DNA of 64,000 nucleotides from Prostheceraeus crozeri. Taxonomy: Eukaryota > Platyhelminthes > Polycladida > Euryleptidae. The notes beneath the pieces were generated by a model. It had not been told where the DNA came from. It did not search any database and was given only the letters and a program-made list of their open reading frames with translations. This document shows positions 8,943 through 19,935 of the stretch, piece after piece; position 1 is the stretch's first letter; every line of letters starts with the position of its first letter. The position numbers and the translations under genes are program-made. Location: contig CAJQUW010014796.1 in the NCBI GenBank assembly GCA_907163375.1, positions 62,001 to 126,000 on the forward strand, in the 5' to 3' direction.

Positions 8943-9980
8943 CTTGCAGTACATTCACGACAAAAATCACATTTCTTACATTTCAGGAGTGAAGGGCAGC
9001 AAGGACCATTTATTTCATCTCGATTTTTAGGATTCATATTGAAATCAGTCTTTGCATGCAAACATTCTCCTGCATACACTTCATCTTCTATGTTTGCTTA
9101 CATGATATTTTATCATCAACATTTCTCAGACTAAATCCGGAAAACTTCAATAAAGTTATTGTTTTCATTTTCTTGTCATTCTCTGTAAAGTAACGAAAGG
9201 AGATAAAATCATTTTTGCATCAGTCATTTGACGTATCCAGCTAAAACCCTTCTCAATGTGATCTGGCTGTGCTTTTCCGAGCATTGGTCATTGGTCTCAG
9301 AAGAATCTCCATCACAGGTCGGATCGCTTGATAACTGCTCAGGTTGTAAATGCCTATTGTGCCCATCATGATTGTTTTCATGAAATTGAATGCAAAGAAG
9401 GATTTCCGTATAGTTCACTTTACTCCTCCCCCACATTTCAGGACATTCATAGCGTGGAAATCGGTGGCAATTCTCTCTTCCTCTCGAAGGTGTCCCTTAC
9501 ATAACGATGGTCAATGCTTTGGTTGGATCTTCGTTCGTTTGGCTTAGGCTTCACGGAACTTTGTCAGTCTTTCCCAAATATTACATAATTGAATCCGATT
9601 TCGAATTACTATTATTGACTGGTCATCCAGAGATTATCTGGAAGTCATCAGATTGACAACTTTGGAAAACTTGTGATAGATGATAGCTACATTATGTGTT
9701 ACTTGGAATGGATTTCTCTCTGCGATAGATGCAAATATTCGCAGATTATTTGACAGTCAATGATGCGACGATGCGGAGGGGAGATTTCAAATTATGATCG
9801 TCATTTGTAGTCCATCATCGTTTTGAGATGTCAAAAAACCCAGATGGAATGGTGGGTTATTATCGAATTTTTTTGACAATTTAGACAAAATTGTCACAGC
9901 AAAAAATCTTCCGAATGTGTTTCCATTCCCAGGACATATACTTAAAAACGTAGCCATACCGGATCGCGGCTTTGTAAAGT
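8943..9980. other. Spacer without recognised genes
   Basis: About 1 kb. A short minus-strand Cys-rich peptide (CCPSLLKCKKCDFCREC, near 8950-9000) runs into the word array and is not supported as a gene. Nothing else was recognised. Confidence 0.35.
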
Positions 9981-10325
9981 CGCTGAAGTTAGCACCAACT
10001 TTTTTCAAACATTTTGCTCAAAGACGAAAACCAGCTCACTTATATAAAACAATGCGAAAAATTTGCCTCTGACACCAAAAACGTCGTTTGACAACCACAA
10101 CATGACAAAAAGTATATTCTATGTCAAAAAATCCAAAAAAAAGTTGGGGCTAACGTTGGTGCAAGTCTCCTGATAGCACAAAATAATTTGCTCAATGCCG
10201 ATTCTACTCAAATCGACATCCACTCATATCAATTGAATTTGCTCAAAGCAATCCAGCATCCAACTCCAGAGATCTTGCTCTTTACACATCGAAAAAGATC
10301 GGAAAAATGAGAAAAATGCAAAAAA
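9981..10325 (-). repeat. Dispersed repeat R1, copy 1
   Basis: Sequence from 'gaagttagcaccaacttttt' through 'gatcggaaaaatgag' reappears as the reverse complement at 31260-31606, including 'aaccagctcacttatataaa' and 'ttgacaaccacaacatgaca'. The identity is high over the first 190 bases and weaker after. The repeat is flanked on the right by MITE fragments. Family unknown; no coding motif. Confidence 0.75.
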
Positions 10326-10440
10326 TTTATAGTATATGCAACATCGATTGTTTTACCATCTAGTGGCATAAGTTTCATCTCAAAATCTTTCTCTCGTTGC
10401 CAGTTAAAATTCGATTTGAAGCAAAGAAAAGTGCCATATC

Positions 10441-10510
10441 ATAGAGTAAATATATTAGACAGAGTGGCAACTCCGCATTTATTAAATCTCCAATGTGTAT
10501 ACACTGTTGA
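10441..10510 (+). mobile_element. MITE family M, 5'-end fragment
   Basis: 'catagagtaaatatattaga' followed by 'cagagtggcaactccgcatt' matches the left end of the complete copy at 41358-42207. It stops where an opposite-facing copy begins. Confidence 0.7.
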
Positions 10511-10525
10511 TCAAAGAGTAAGTAT

Positions 10526-11326
10526 CATAGAGTAGGGATATGTAGGTAGATCTAGTCTCGATTGTATCTGTATACAGTGAAAATTTTTATATCAAAAGAT
10601 TCATTTTTTGCGGAGATTACGTTCCCGTGGTCCAAAAAATTATTTGAGCACTTTTGAAAAAAGTCAAAATTTGCCAATTTATATACTACCGAGATGACTC
10701 TCCGATATAAGTAGTATGAAGCAAGTTGGATACCAAAAGGAATGAATATTTGCTAATAGGCATCATAACTAAGCGGAAATTAAGCTAGTTTGCAAGGGAA
10801 TTTCACGAGCGGCATTATAATGAAAGTCTTCATGAAAAAGTCGCGATATTATTCGTGCTTTCTTGGCTGAAATTTCAAGTTTTTTTATTCAATTTTCACC
10901 GGCATGTTTCATGATTCACTAAATTCATGTTTAATTTCTTCAATCTGAATAGTGATGTGGAACCATTTACATCTTTCAAAGTTAAATGAAGTCATTGCCT
11001 TTGATTATGTGATTTTGTTTTGGCAGTGGCAGGTTGCCTGTGATATGATCATACTTTATGAAAGCACACTCTTGAGGTTGAACATGAATGTAATCGGAAC
11101 CTCGAATTGCTAAAGCAAACATTAAATCTCAAAGGCTGTCACGACACTGAGAATCTGTGAAATACCGTCATTCCTTCTGCATTACAATCATGATTCCGTT
11201 GTAATTTCTGAAAAAAACTGCAAATATTTGCATATCTCACATTTGGTGACAATACCACCTGTATCTCCCTTGAGTTCATCTAATAAAATCGAAAGTGTAT
11301 ACACATAGGGGATTTAATAAATGCGG
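10526..11326 (-). mobile_element. MITE family M, inverted near-complete copy
   Basis: Starts with 'catagagtagggatatgtag' (the right end of the family, reversed) and ends in the complement of the family's left end ('ggggatttaataaatgcgg'). Internal phrases such as 'aaattatttgagcactttt' match the complete copy at 41358-42207. No protein is encoded. Confidence 0.75.
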
Positions 11327-11396
11327 TATTTCACAGATTCTCATGACAACTTTGGAGATTTAATGTTTGCTAAATTAGCAATTCGATAGGTTCCTA

Positions 11397-12062
11397 CATA
11401 GAGTAGGTATATTAGGTAGAGTGGTAACTCCGCATTTAATGAATCCCCAATGTGTATACAGTTTCGATTTTATTAAATGAACTCAAGGGAGATACAGGTG
11501 GTATTGTCACCAAATGTGAGATATGCGCATTTATGCAGTTTGGAAGAAATTACAACGAAATTGACTGATCATGATAGCATACAGCAGAATTAAATGATAT
11601 TATTTTACAGACAGTTCGTGTCTGACAACCTTGGTGAGGTAATGCTTGTTAAATTGGCAACTCGATGACCTGTTAAATTGGTAACATGAATTTAGTGAAT
11701 CATGAAACATGCCGGTGAAAATTGAATAAAAAACTTGAAATTTAAGCCAAGAAAGCACGAATAATATCGCGACTTTTTCATGAAGACTTCCATTATAATA
11801 CAACTCATGAAATTCCCTTGATAATCAGCTTGATTTCCACTTAGTTATGATGCCTATTAGCAAATATTCATTCCTTTTGGTATCCAACTTGCTTCATACT
11901 ACTTATATAGGAGAGTCATCTCGGTAGTATATAAATTGGCAAATTTTGACTTTTTTCAAAAGTGCTCAAATAATTTTTTGGACCACGGGAACGTAATCTC
12001 CGTAAAAAAATGAATCCTTTCCTATGAAAATCTTCACTGTATACACATACTTTTTTGAGTCG
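11397..12062 (+). mobile_element. MITE family M, direct copy, 3'-truncated
   Basis: Begins 'catagagtaggtatattagg' and follows the family consensus through 'tttttggaccacgggaacgt' to 'ttttttgagtcgacat', where it is cut by another repeat (R2). With the copy at 10526-11326 it forms a large inverted pair. Confidence 0.75.
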
Positions 12063-12079
12063 ACATAGAATAGACGATA

Positions 12080-12790
12080 GAAATAGACGTGTTTTTACCT
12101 TGTGTGCAACGAAGCCACTGAAAATCAGCTGATATTGCATGAATTTGAAAATATTTGTAAGCGAGCAACAGATATTCCTCTCCATTGCCTCTTTTTAGAA
12201 AATACAGAACTAAAACGCATTTCAATAATAAAACAAGAAATTTTTATATATGTCTAAATACAACGTCCAAATTGCAACAAATGATAGTCTATTCTACTTT
12301 ATCAGATGTTTTACAAAACGCAGTTGCAAATAAGAGCATCCTGTTGATACAATTCTTTCAATTAGACTTCATTGCATTATTTTATGTCAGTTGATTATTA
12401 AATCTGAAGAGCGCATGTTATAGGAATAGCACAAAGGAAAACCAATTGTTTCATTCTTAGATGAAAGCAGAGTGAAGTTCTCTTACAATTTATCAGATAC
12501 ATGACTAAATGACTTTTCTGAAAAAAAAATGAACCGCGTCTTTACTTTTGATCATGCAGATTGTTTCTTTGTAATAAGCACGAAGCCTGGCTATGGTTGT
12601 ATATGTATATCGTTGCTGTCCCCACCGTTGCCCAGCCACACCAAACGCGATTGCCAAGCTTGACAATAATCTAACGTGTAAATGTAATTCTGCGGTAAGA
12701 AATGACATGATACAACAGAAAAAATACATATGAATTATCAGAAAATTTGATATAAAATTGGCTTAAACAAATAAAAACAAACAACATACA
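12080..12790 (+). repeat. Dispersed repeat R2, copy 1
   Basis: About 700 bases that recur inverted at 44705-45430. Shared landmarks are 'cagctgatattgcatgaatt', 'gcgagcaacagatattcctc', 'ggctatggttgta' and 'aaataaaaacaaacaacata'. No transposase was recognised; it may be a non-autonomous element or part of an untranslated region. The boundary on the left coincides with the break in MITE M. Confidence 0.7.
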
Positions 12791-12832
12791 TTACGTACGT
12801 TATACAATGCACATTGACAACAACTTTGACAT

Positions 12833-12855
12833 CAGGGGCGCAGCGTATGTTTCCG
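12833..12855 (+). repeat. Candidate hAT terminus (CAGGGGCGCAGC)
   Basis: 'caggggcgcagcgtatg' resembles the CAGGGGCG ends of hAT elements and lies about 170 bases beyond the stop codon of the minus-strand hAT fragment at 13004-13278. A possible partner is the complement of 'caggtgcgtagccaagg' ending at 19109. Flanking 8-mers do not match, so the pairing is tentative. Confidence 0.4.
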
Positions 12856-13003
12856 AATAGGGTAATCAGGTAAAAGTCAAATTACAAATTGTACACCGTA
12901 TTGTAGAATGAATGCGTATAATGATATTTACATCTAAAACAGAAAATTGCATTTATTATGTACGTGTACAATATACATGCTATTATACGAGTATACTATT
13001 ACA

Positions 13004-13278
13004 TCACAACTTGAGCTGTAGTTTCATGTTCCGTTCTTTTATACTGGCAAATGTATCGATTATGCTGTCCACAAATGCAACATCATTCGAAAGGCTTTTC
13101 AAAAGGTTTCTTTCCACGTTAAGAAGCAGAAGATACTTCAGTCTATCCTGAAGCATTGTCGATCGCAAATAATTTTTAAGACGACGAAGAACACTGAATT
13201 GTCTTTCACAAGTAACTGATGCGAGAGAACATTCTTGCAGACAGGTTTTTGTGGGAATGTCAAGTGAATATTTCCGGA
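13004..13278 (-). pseudogene. hAT transposase C-terminal dimerisation domain, fragment
   Basis: Reading the minus strand gives CSLASVTCERQFSVLRRLKN followed by YLRSTMLQDRLKYLLLLNVE and about 30 more residues to a stop at 13004-13006. This is the hAT dimerisation block of the ZMYM1/DUF4371-type subfamily (SVASCERSFSxLRRxKxxLRSTMxxxRL). About 90 residues are open. The upstream part is cut by the Penelope-like fragment that begins near 13290. A similar domain occurs in the hAT at 56863-57222, so two related hAT lineages are present. Confidence 0.85.
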
Positions 13279-13289
13279 AAACGTCTGTC

Positions 13290-14010
13290 TGATAAATATA
13301 AATCTATTAACTCGAGCCTTCGGTGGCTTACAGCTCACCTTCTTCAGGAGTGAACGAATGAAGCGATGTACACATGAAAGTCAGATTAGCCTTCAAGAAA
13401 TCAATGTCTATGAAATCAATATCAAACAATAATCCGTCGTTTACACTAAAAACAAAAATCCTCGAGACAAAATAAGGTACAAAAGCTATTACTGTTTAAA
13501 TAATATAAGTACAAATATGATAAAAGCATAATTTACAGAGATTCAAAAACGAAATCACGGAACATAAAATTGTTGTCTGTTCTTTCTTAGTAATGGCATC
13601 CAAATACTACTCAATTCCAATCCATCGTCTCTATTGTACGCCAAATCTTGATTCATTTCTATGAATATCGCTTCTTTGACCCGCCTTGAATAAAGATTGG
13701 TGTCCACAGCCAGAATATTTGGAGGAAAATTCGGTCTGTGGAGGTGAGTATGCGTGTGCTGGGATACCGCAGATCTTTCCCTTACACTTTTGATGTCATA
13801 TCTGTGCTCCTTCATTCGGGTACTACATCTTCTCCCGCTTTCCCCTATGTAGAAACGATCACAGTCTTGGCATTTCACTTGGTAAATGCATCCATGGGGG
13901 TCGTCATTTGGCTTTTTTTGACGTTTTTTCCTTTGTTTTGGAGACTTATTATAGTTGTTTGAAAAGACAATGTAATATTCAAAGACCGAAAATTTCTCTA
14001 TCATCCCTGC
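13290..14010 (-). mobile_element. Penelope-like retroelement, 5'-truncated copy
   Basis: Contains the C-terminal GIY-YIG endonuclease frame and its 3' flank down to about 13290, where the hAT fragment resumes. The reverse transcriptase part is absent, as is usual for 5'-truncated copies. Near 13320-13350 the minus strand reads 'ctgaagaaggtgagctgtaa' then 'gccaccgaagg', a hairpin-bearing phrase reminiscent of the ribozyme region of Penelope-like repeats. Confidence 0.7.
13555..14004 (-). CDS. GIY-YIG endonuclease domain of a Penelope-like element
   Basis: A 149-residue frame. A lysine-rich linker (KSPKQRKKRQKK) precedes GCIYQVKCQDCDRFYIGESG, which holds the GIY and YIG elements with the Cys pair typical of Penelope endonucleases. 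Then come RRCSTRMKEHRYDI (catalytic Arg zone), SAVSQHTHTHLH and the catalytic Glu zone RRVKEAIFIEM, with a late Asn in AYNRDDG. The enzyme nicks target DNA to prime reverse transcription. It is the C-terminal module of the normal fusion protein; the RT is missing here, so this is a 5'-truncated copy although the frame is open. Confidence 0.85.
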   Translation of the reverse strand: MIEKFSVFEYYIVFSNNYNKSPKQRKKRQKKPNDDPHGCIYQVKCQDCDRFYIGESGRRCSTRMKEHRYDIKSVRERSAVSQHTHTHLHRPNFPPNILAVDTNLYSRRVKEAIFIEMNQDLAYNRDDGLELSSIWMPLLRKNRQQFYVP

Positions 14011-14020
14011 ATCTTAACTT

Positions 14021-14212
14021 TTGGAACCAACTGCACCCTTTCCATGTCTATTTCAGATCTTTCCAAATGAATTTCAGACATTAAATGGATTTCAGATTAC
14101 TCTAATTGAATTTCAGATATCTGTCAGAAACTCAACTTTGAAAGGATCTCAAATTCAATTAGAGAATCTCCAAATCATCTGGATATGTTTGAGATTTATT
14201 TAAGTAGATCTG
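14021..14212. repeat. Word-array island (atttcagat word)
   Basis: 'tttcagatctttccaaatg', 'atttcagac', 'atttcagattac', 'atttcagatatctg' and the opposite-strand forms 'atctcaaat', 'atctccaaat', 'atctggatatg' and 'gagattt' alternate over 190 bases. It borders the 5' edge of the Penelope-like fragment. No partner island was found. Confidence 0.45.
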
Positions 14213-14718
14213 AATTCGATTTGGAACTAATTGAACCATCTGAGCTAGAAATAGAAGATGTGCAGTTTGTCCTCAACGAAGATATCGGACAATGCGCCAG
14301 AAGTTAGAAGCTATCATAGATATTCTTCTACTCATCACAGATATCTTTAGTTTCCTAGTATCTCACGAGTTTGCAGTCATCATATATCTTCCAATATATG
14401 GTCGCTCATGTATAAGCTGTGGTGGACAGTGTGCTTGTGCTTCACATGTTCATCAACACATGGAGAATTTGTATCATTACAATTAAGGCTGCATAATAAA
14501 GCTGAACTTTCAAGCTATAAACAAACTCCCAAATAAAGTAGGCCTACAATATTTTTGTTCCAGATCTTTCACATTGCATGAAATTATACCCCTATTGTAA
14601 AGGAAAAAAATCAAGTTATTCCAAAAGGTGTCTGTGTTATTAAAAATGCCAACAAATTACCACAAGCCACTGGTGGCAAAGGAATGCTCAAAAATCCTCG
14701 GACGGGACTCTTATTGCT

Positions 14719-14978
14719 ACGATCGTTTTAATCGAAATGATATGATGAAATCAAGAGTTTTAGAACAATTCTATTGATGTGTCTATGCCTCGGCTGTGGT
14801 AGAAAACGCAAAAATTGTATCACAAAAATTCAAAATTTTTCACTTTTCAAGATCGTTTTATTCGAAATAATGATCAAAATCAGAAGTTTTAGACCCATTA
14901 TATTGGTGTGCAGCTGCCTCGGCTGTGGAAGCGGTCAAAGTATAGCGCCTATCACAAAAAATCAGAACTTTCAAAATT
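14719..14978. repeat. Tandem duplication, 130-bp units
   Basis: 'gatcgttttaatcgaaatga' at 14721 and 'gatcgttttattcgaaataa' at 14851 begin two diverged units. Both contain 'gcctcggctgtgg' and end in 'tcacaaaa' plus a T-rich stretch. Diverged by roughly a fifth of positions. Confidence 0.7.
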
Positions 14979-15055
14979 TCCAAAAGTTTCCGATTTTTTC
15001 CAATATTTCCAAAATTTTCCATGGAAAATTTTGATTTAAAATTTTCCGGAAAATT
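14970..15055. repeat. Word-array island (aaaattttcc word)
   Basis: 'tttccaaa', 'aatttcc', 'attttccatggaaaatttt' and 'attttccggaaaattttc' are packed within 85 bases, including two self-complementary cores. It is followed at once by a MITE M 3' half. Confidence 0.5.
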
Positions 15056-15363
15056 TTCATCACTAATTATAATACGGATCATGAAACTCCCTTGATAATC
15101 AGCTTAATTTCCGCTTAGTTAGGATGCTTCTCAGCAAATATTCATTCCTATTGATATCCAACTTGTTTCATACTACTTACAACGGGGAGTCATCTCGGTA
15201 GTATTTAAATTGGTAAGATTTTGACTTTTTTCAAAGTGCTCAAATAATTTTTTGGACCACTGGAACGTAATCTCCGCAAAAGACTGAATCTTTTGATATA
15301 AAAATGTTCACTGTATACAGATACTTTTTTGGTCGACACTCTACCTATATATCCCTACTCTAT
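15056..15363 (+). mobile_element. MITE family M, 3'-half fragment
   Basis: Matches the right half of the complete copy, from 'ataatcagcttaatttccgc' through 'actgtatacagatacttttt' to the terminal 'ctacctatatatccctactc' plus 'tatg'. Confidence 0.75.
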
Positions 15364-18300
15364 GCTGTCGATCATGGTTGGAGCTCATGAGTTGGAATAA
15401 TGTGGATGCTTTTTCAATTCATCTTCCTGCAGTCAATATGATATTTTATCATGTGTGTAACGGTATGTCAAGCATAGGTTGATGCAATTGTATTACTAAT
15501 GAACTTTCCCTCTGCACATTTCCTGGCGTCACGCCGATGTCATCAATTCGACTTACAGTAGCACGACTTCATGCAAAATTTGAGTCTCATCGGAGAAGCT
15601 ACAATGAAAAACCTCTAATTAACTCTCTATTTACTGATCAAGTCGACAAAATAGAAGTCACACATGTTCTATGTGGAACACAGACATCGGATATCGCTGT
15701 TCAAGGTCACAGAAATAAAGCTACACTCTGTCTACGAACCTGTTTGTTTTACTGAGTACATTGTTTTGAAATTTCCATATGCTCTCATAAAAGCACGTGG
15801 TTTTATTTCTTTTAAGATTAAGTTGTACTCAGCTTTTGCACTCTAATAGTCAGAGAAATGTCGAAGAGACAGGACATATACAGTGCGTTCATTGCCAGTT
15901 GCTATAGATCAAATCTGCTATTGATCAGGATCGATTCACAGCATGATTCACGGCAGTGGACATGTACACTCAGCCTGTCTATTATTATTCCATATCCACC
16001 GCGCCTCATATTTCTCAGCTATGAGAGATTGCAAATTACTCATTGCAACAAGAGATGTATATCAGAATGCGTTTTGATATATGCATATTTATATATCAGT
16101 GATTCCACTAGTCAATCGCAAGTGTGCCGTCAAAATATGATGTAGCTTGATTTGATGGTAGTCACGGCTTATCAGCACTACGCGAGAAATACGTCTTTGT
16201 TCTTCACTTTTCTAATTAATTCTCCTTTCGATAGAAGAGATTGTTTTATACCAGGAATTTATTTGCGACAAGTGCGAAAAATTCTCATTCGGGAATTGTC
16301 TATTCGATTTTTTAAAATGTATATGTGTTTTGTGGTCAATTTGTAGGGGCGCAGCAGCTTCCCGTTGTAGTAGCCTCTCCACATCAGCCGGAGAATGAAA
16401 AATATGCAGTACTCTGCTTCTTTAAAATTCCAAATATTTGTTTCGTTACTAAACGGTCCTTGTGGTATTTAGTATCATTAAAGTTTGCTTGAGAAGTGAG
16501 ATCATCTGAGATCAATAGTCCTATTGTATATTTTACATTTATGTCAATTATTGTTCAAAACGCTACCACACCGATACAGAAAAATAAGTTGCTGATCAAG
16601 CGCATTTAGTATTTGCGCATATTGACTGTAAAATTGATAATACATAGAGGGACATCCATTTTATTGTGTTGTCGTCACTCATATCGGTACGATGCACATA
16701 TCTAAAGGTTTGAATTTTCGAAATGTAGGCAAGTTTCCTATTAGCTGCTCAACACATTATCAAATATCTACCCAATGCAACAGTCAGATTATTTACTGGC
16801 AGTCCTAGCAAGATGAAATAGGACATGGTGGAGTGGAATGGGTAGGTAGGTCTACCCATACGGAATGAAATGGGTATAAGTCACCTAAAATTATCTGGAA
16901 ACCAAACGGATTGATATTTCGTTATGTCGCTTTGGTTATGATGATATTGTGACTATAGCATGAAGCTCCAAGAGAGTTGCTTCCATATACAAATTTCATT
17001 GTTTCCATGGAAGCCAAGCTTCGATTTCATTTCTGTTTCTGAAAAAATGAAAGATTATGAACTTTCGAATCGCAGCAAGGGCAAGAGAACCGTGACTTAA
17101 CTTAAGCATGCCTGTAAGAGTTAATACAGTCCTATTAATGATGTGATAGGTGGTAAAACTATAGCCGTCATTATTATCTGCTATTTTTGAAAATTTGAAC
17201 ACGGGGGTGAAATGGGTATACTACTGAAGAAGTGTGGGATGAAACGGGTGTAGGCCTACATATATTATTACAATAAGTGTCGTTCTTTAACTTTTGGCTA
17301 TTTGAACTCCACGTGAGATATAAGACATTCTTATAAACAAAGGTGTATTTCAGTTGTGATGTGCATGTGCGGTTCATTGAATTTGAAAAACATTTCGAAT
17401 ACCAGGAACTAGCGAAGTTTGCCGTCTGACACTTCACATACTCTTCACCCTTAGGCAGTTTTTATCTCTGAAACACGCATGGAAGGAAGCATGATGGTGA
17501 TGGTCCCGATAAACTCTGCGGAATTCAGTCACGAACTCTGGTTTCCGACACATCTTCATACATATAGCTTGTCTTTGAGCAATTGAAACCATAGTCGGCT
17601 ATCAGCAGATTCCGTGGCAGTGCTTTGCTACAACGAACACAAACTACAACGCAGCTTCTCGAACATTTGTGGTAAAATGCGCTAGCCTCCGACTGAAAAG
17701 CTAAAGACAAAGGAAGTTGTCAATATTCTAAAAGCGTCGGCATCATTTCTTGTCAGTGCTTGTCTCCAGGATACCAAAACGCGTGATCCTCTTTGAACAT
17801 CAGAAATTATACGCGCAACAAAAGTTGTTAAGTGCTGACATCGTCATCAGCTTTGAAATGGGTCGAAGATGAAGAAAGAAGTATTAGTCGCATGAAGAAA
17901 ATGAAATCCACTGCTTTTGAAGAGTAGCAATTCAAGTCAATGTTAATGGGCATTTTACTTGCGGGGAAAGTACATGGCACCACTGGAAAATCGAACTCAT
18001 CAACTTTATGGCAGACTTCCGTGGTGTAAAGGCCACTCCCTTGGATCTTGAAATTATTCTATATGGGAAGAGTGAGAGATTTCCCTTGACCACTGGGTGG
18101 CCAACTTCTTTTCCTCACTCCTACGTTTTAGGTGTGAAGTTCTTCAGAATGAGATTGCCGCTCTTATAAATATTGTTCTGACGTTATTTCTTGATCGTTA
18201 AATACTCACCGTTTTATTTTTCCCGCTTCTTTTTCACAGCATGAATCTTCAGAAGGCAGAATGAGATACTTGGCTTGACAGAACCATCAGAAAAATATAA

Positions 18301-19061
18301 ATGTTACAAAAACTTTTCGCCTGTCTGACCCAAATGTTAACTCAAAATGAAGTGCCTCCTTCGATAAACATCAAGTCAGCCAATATACATGTACAAAGAA
18401 ATCGCTCTAAATATTTCAATGCATTTTTTGCGATAAAAATTCAATTATAGCTCTTCCATATCTTTACAAAATAGTTTTTTATTATTTTCCGGTTGGCCTC
18501 TGCTTCAGGTAGAACTGAATAACTTAAGAACATTACAAGGCATACACGTTTATGAAGGTAAATTATATTATAAAACATTCAGTTCTTTGTAACGCTTTGA
18601 AAAAATGGGCCCTATAGATTTAGTCCCACTGTCAAATTTGATGGAAAAAAGACGCATATCGTTCGATTTAGACTTTAAACTTTACTAGACTCAAAGACAG
18701 TTGATTACTTATAGTCTTTGGGTAAATGTAAATATTAGCCTATATACACTGTAACCGACAAGCGAACAACCAAATATATGCCCGAGCCATAGTGATGATT
18801 TGAAATATTGATAATTCGTGTGCAGAATCTGTACACTGCTTCAGACAAACTTTTGCTAAATCATGTCATTTGACTTGTTCCACATGTTTCTCCGATGATA
18901 AATCTGGATGTATTTACATTAACAAAGATGAGAAAAGTCGCACCTCTAATTCAGTTCGCAGTACTTCAAATAAAATACATGTTGATGTGCAACGAGAATT
19001 GTTGAGAATATATTTTAAAATTCAGATTTTATATTTACATATACTTTTCAGAACCACTTAA
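15364..19061. other. 3.7-kb AT-rich stretch without recognised genes
   Basis: No frame here carries motifs that I recognise. Two small clusters of the word 'gaaatgggta' (16828-16885 and 17203-17255) may be the ends of a 0.4-kb element. The rest shows neither tandem nor inverted structure on reading. If the termini at 12833 and 19109 belong together, this is the decayed body of a hAT element. Confidence 0.4.
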
Positions 19062-19109
19062 ACGTTTGGGGGGCATGGCCCTGGTGGCCCCCCCTTGGCT
19101 ACGCACCTG
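19062..19109 (-). repeat. Candidate hAT terminus (CAGGTGCGTAGCC, reversed)
   Basis: The complement reads 'caggtgcgtagccaaggggg' followed by 'gccaccagggccatg' and more C-rich sequence, a widespread hAT-type end. It could pair with the CAGGGGCGCAGC end at 12833. Confidence 0.45.
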
Positions 19110-19635
19110 ATACAAGTGGGTTATTATCAAGATATTTTGATCAACTACATATTTCGAAAATAATTACTGTAGGCTCTGATCAATCTTTACCCGAGATTTA
19201 CCATTCTAATCTCTACCAAGGGATATTTTCTACGGAGGACCAACAAAATCAAACGAAAAAAAGAGCAAAGCGAAGGTCGGCTGGCATTGCAAGAAAATTT
19301 TCAAGATGAATAAAACCTCTGAATACCTGACTTCTTCAGTATCAACGAGCATCTTCAGTAACTCAGAATCGAGCATGCACAATTGTGCTCAAACAACTTC
19401 TCTCCACCAATCAACAACAACCAACATCTCTCAGTAGACAGCAGCAATTGCTTTCGGGCCTTTAATTTGTGTGAATTCCGCCCCTTTCGAAACTGTATGA
19501 GGTTTGTGAAAGTCAATAGTGTTGCATACTTTGACTGTGTGCATCTATCACCCCTTTCAGTGACACTGACTCAATCATTTTTCATGAATGATAAGAATAC
19601 GAATAAATGAAGTTTACTGTATTTGAGATTGTCAA
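19110..19635. other. Spacer without recognised genes
   Basis: About 525 bases with no coding motif. Nothing notable was seen. Confidence 0.35.
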
Positions 19636-19806
19636 ATATATCATGGGTCAAATTGGTTGGAAGTGGGTCAACGAAGTCTGACTCACGACCCACCTGACCC
19701 ACGCTAAATGTGACTCACGACCCACCTGACCCACCAACTTTTCGGAAAACATGACCCACCTGACCCACCTGACCCATGACCCACGACCCACTTCCAATGA
19801 ACCACT
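19636..19806. repeat. Word-array island C (gacccacctgaccc word)
   Basis: The word 'gacccacctgaccca' is repeated at least five times between 'ttggttggaagtgggtc' (left) and 'gacccacttccaatgaacc' (right), which are inverse complements apart from one gap. It looks like a short element of about 170 bases or two element ends joined together. Confidence 0.6.
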
Positions 19807-19837
19807 ACCTCATGAGCCGAATGACCATGACCCACTA

Positions 19838-19935
19838 CAGGATCACCGGCTCATTCGGCTCATGAGCCGATAACTGTTTTCGGATCGTCCTCGGCTCATG
19901 CCCCATGAGCCGAGCCGATGAGCCGGTAAATGATC
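19838..19935. repeat. Word-array island D, left (ccggctcatgagccga word)
   Basis: Starts 'caggatcaccggctcattcg' and repeats 'cggctcatgagccga', 'tcggctcatg' and 'gatgagccggtaaatgatcc'. The island at 29345-29463 uses the same words in inverted order and ends 'gccggtaggagccct', so the two may be the ends of one element of about 9.6 kb. No 8-bp target duplication was found. Confidence 0.55.

Noticed and set aside
8945-9079. Cys-rich minus-strand peptide CCPSLLKCKKCDFCREC as a small gene
   Set aside because: Its frame runs into a low-complexity word array, it lacks a signal peptide or recognised domain, and nothing upstream supports a gene.
13315-13352. Active hammerhead ribozyme
   Set aside because: The core has GAAG instead of GAAA and a stem I partner was not found, so only a possible decayed motif is reported.
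16828-17255. Element bounded by gaaatgggta clusters
   Set aside because: The two clusters are short and no terminal repeat or target duplication could be defined, so it is mentioned only within the spacer entry.
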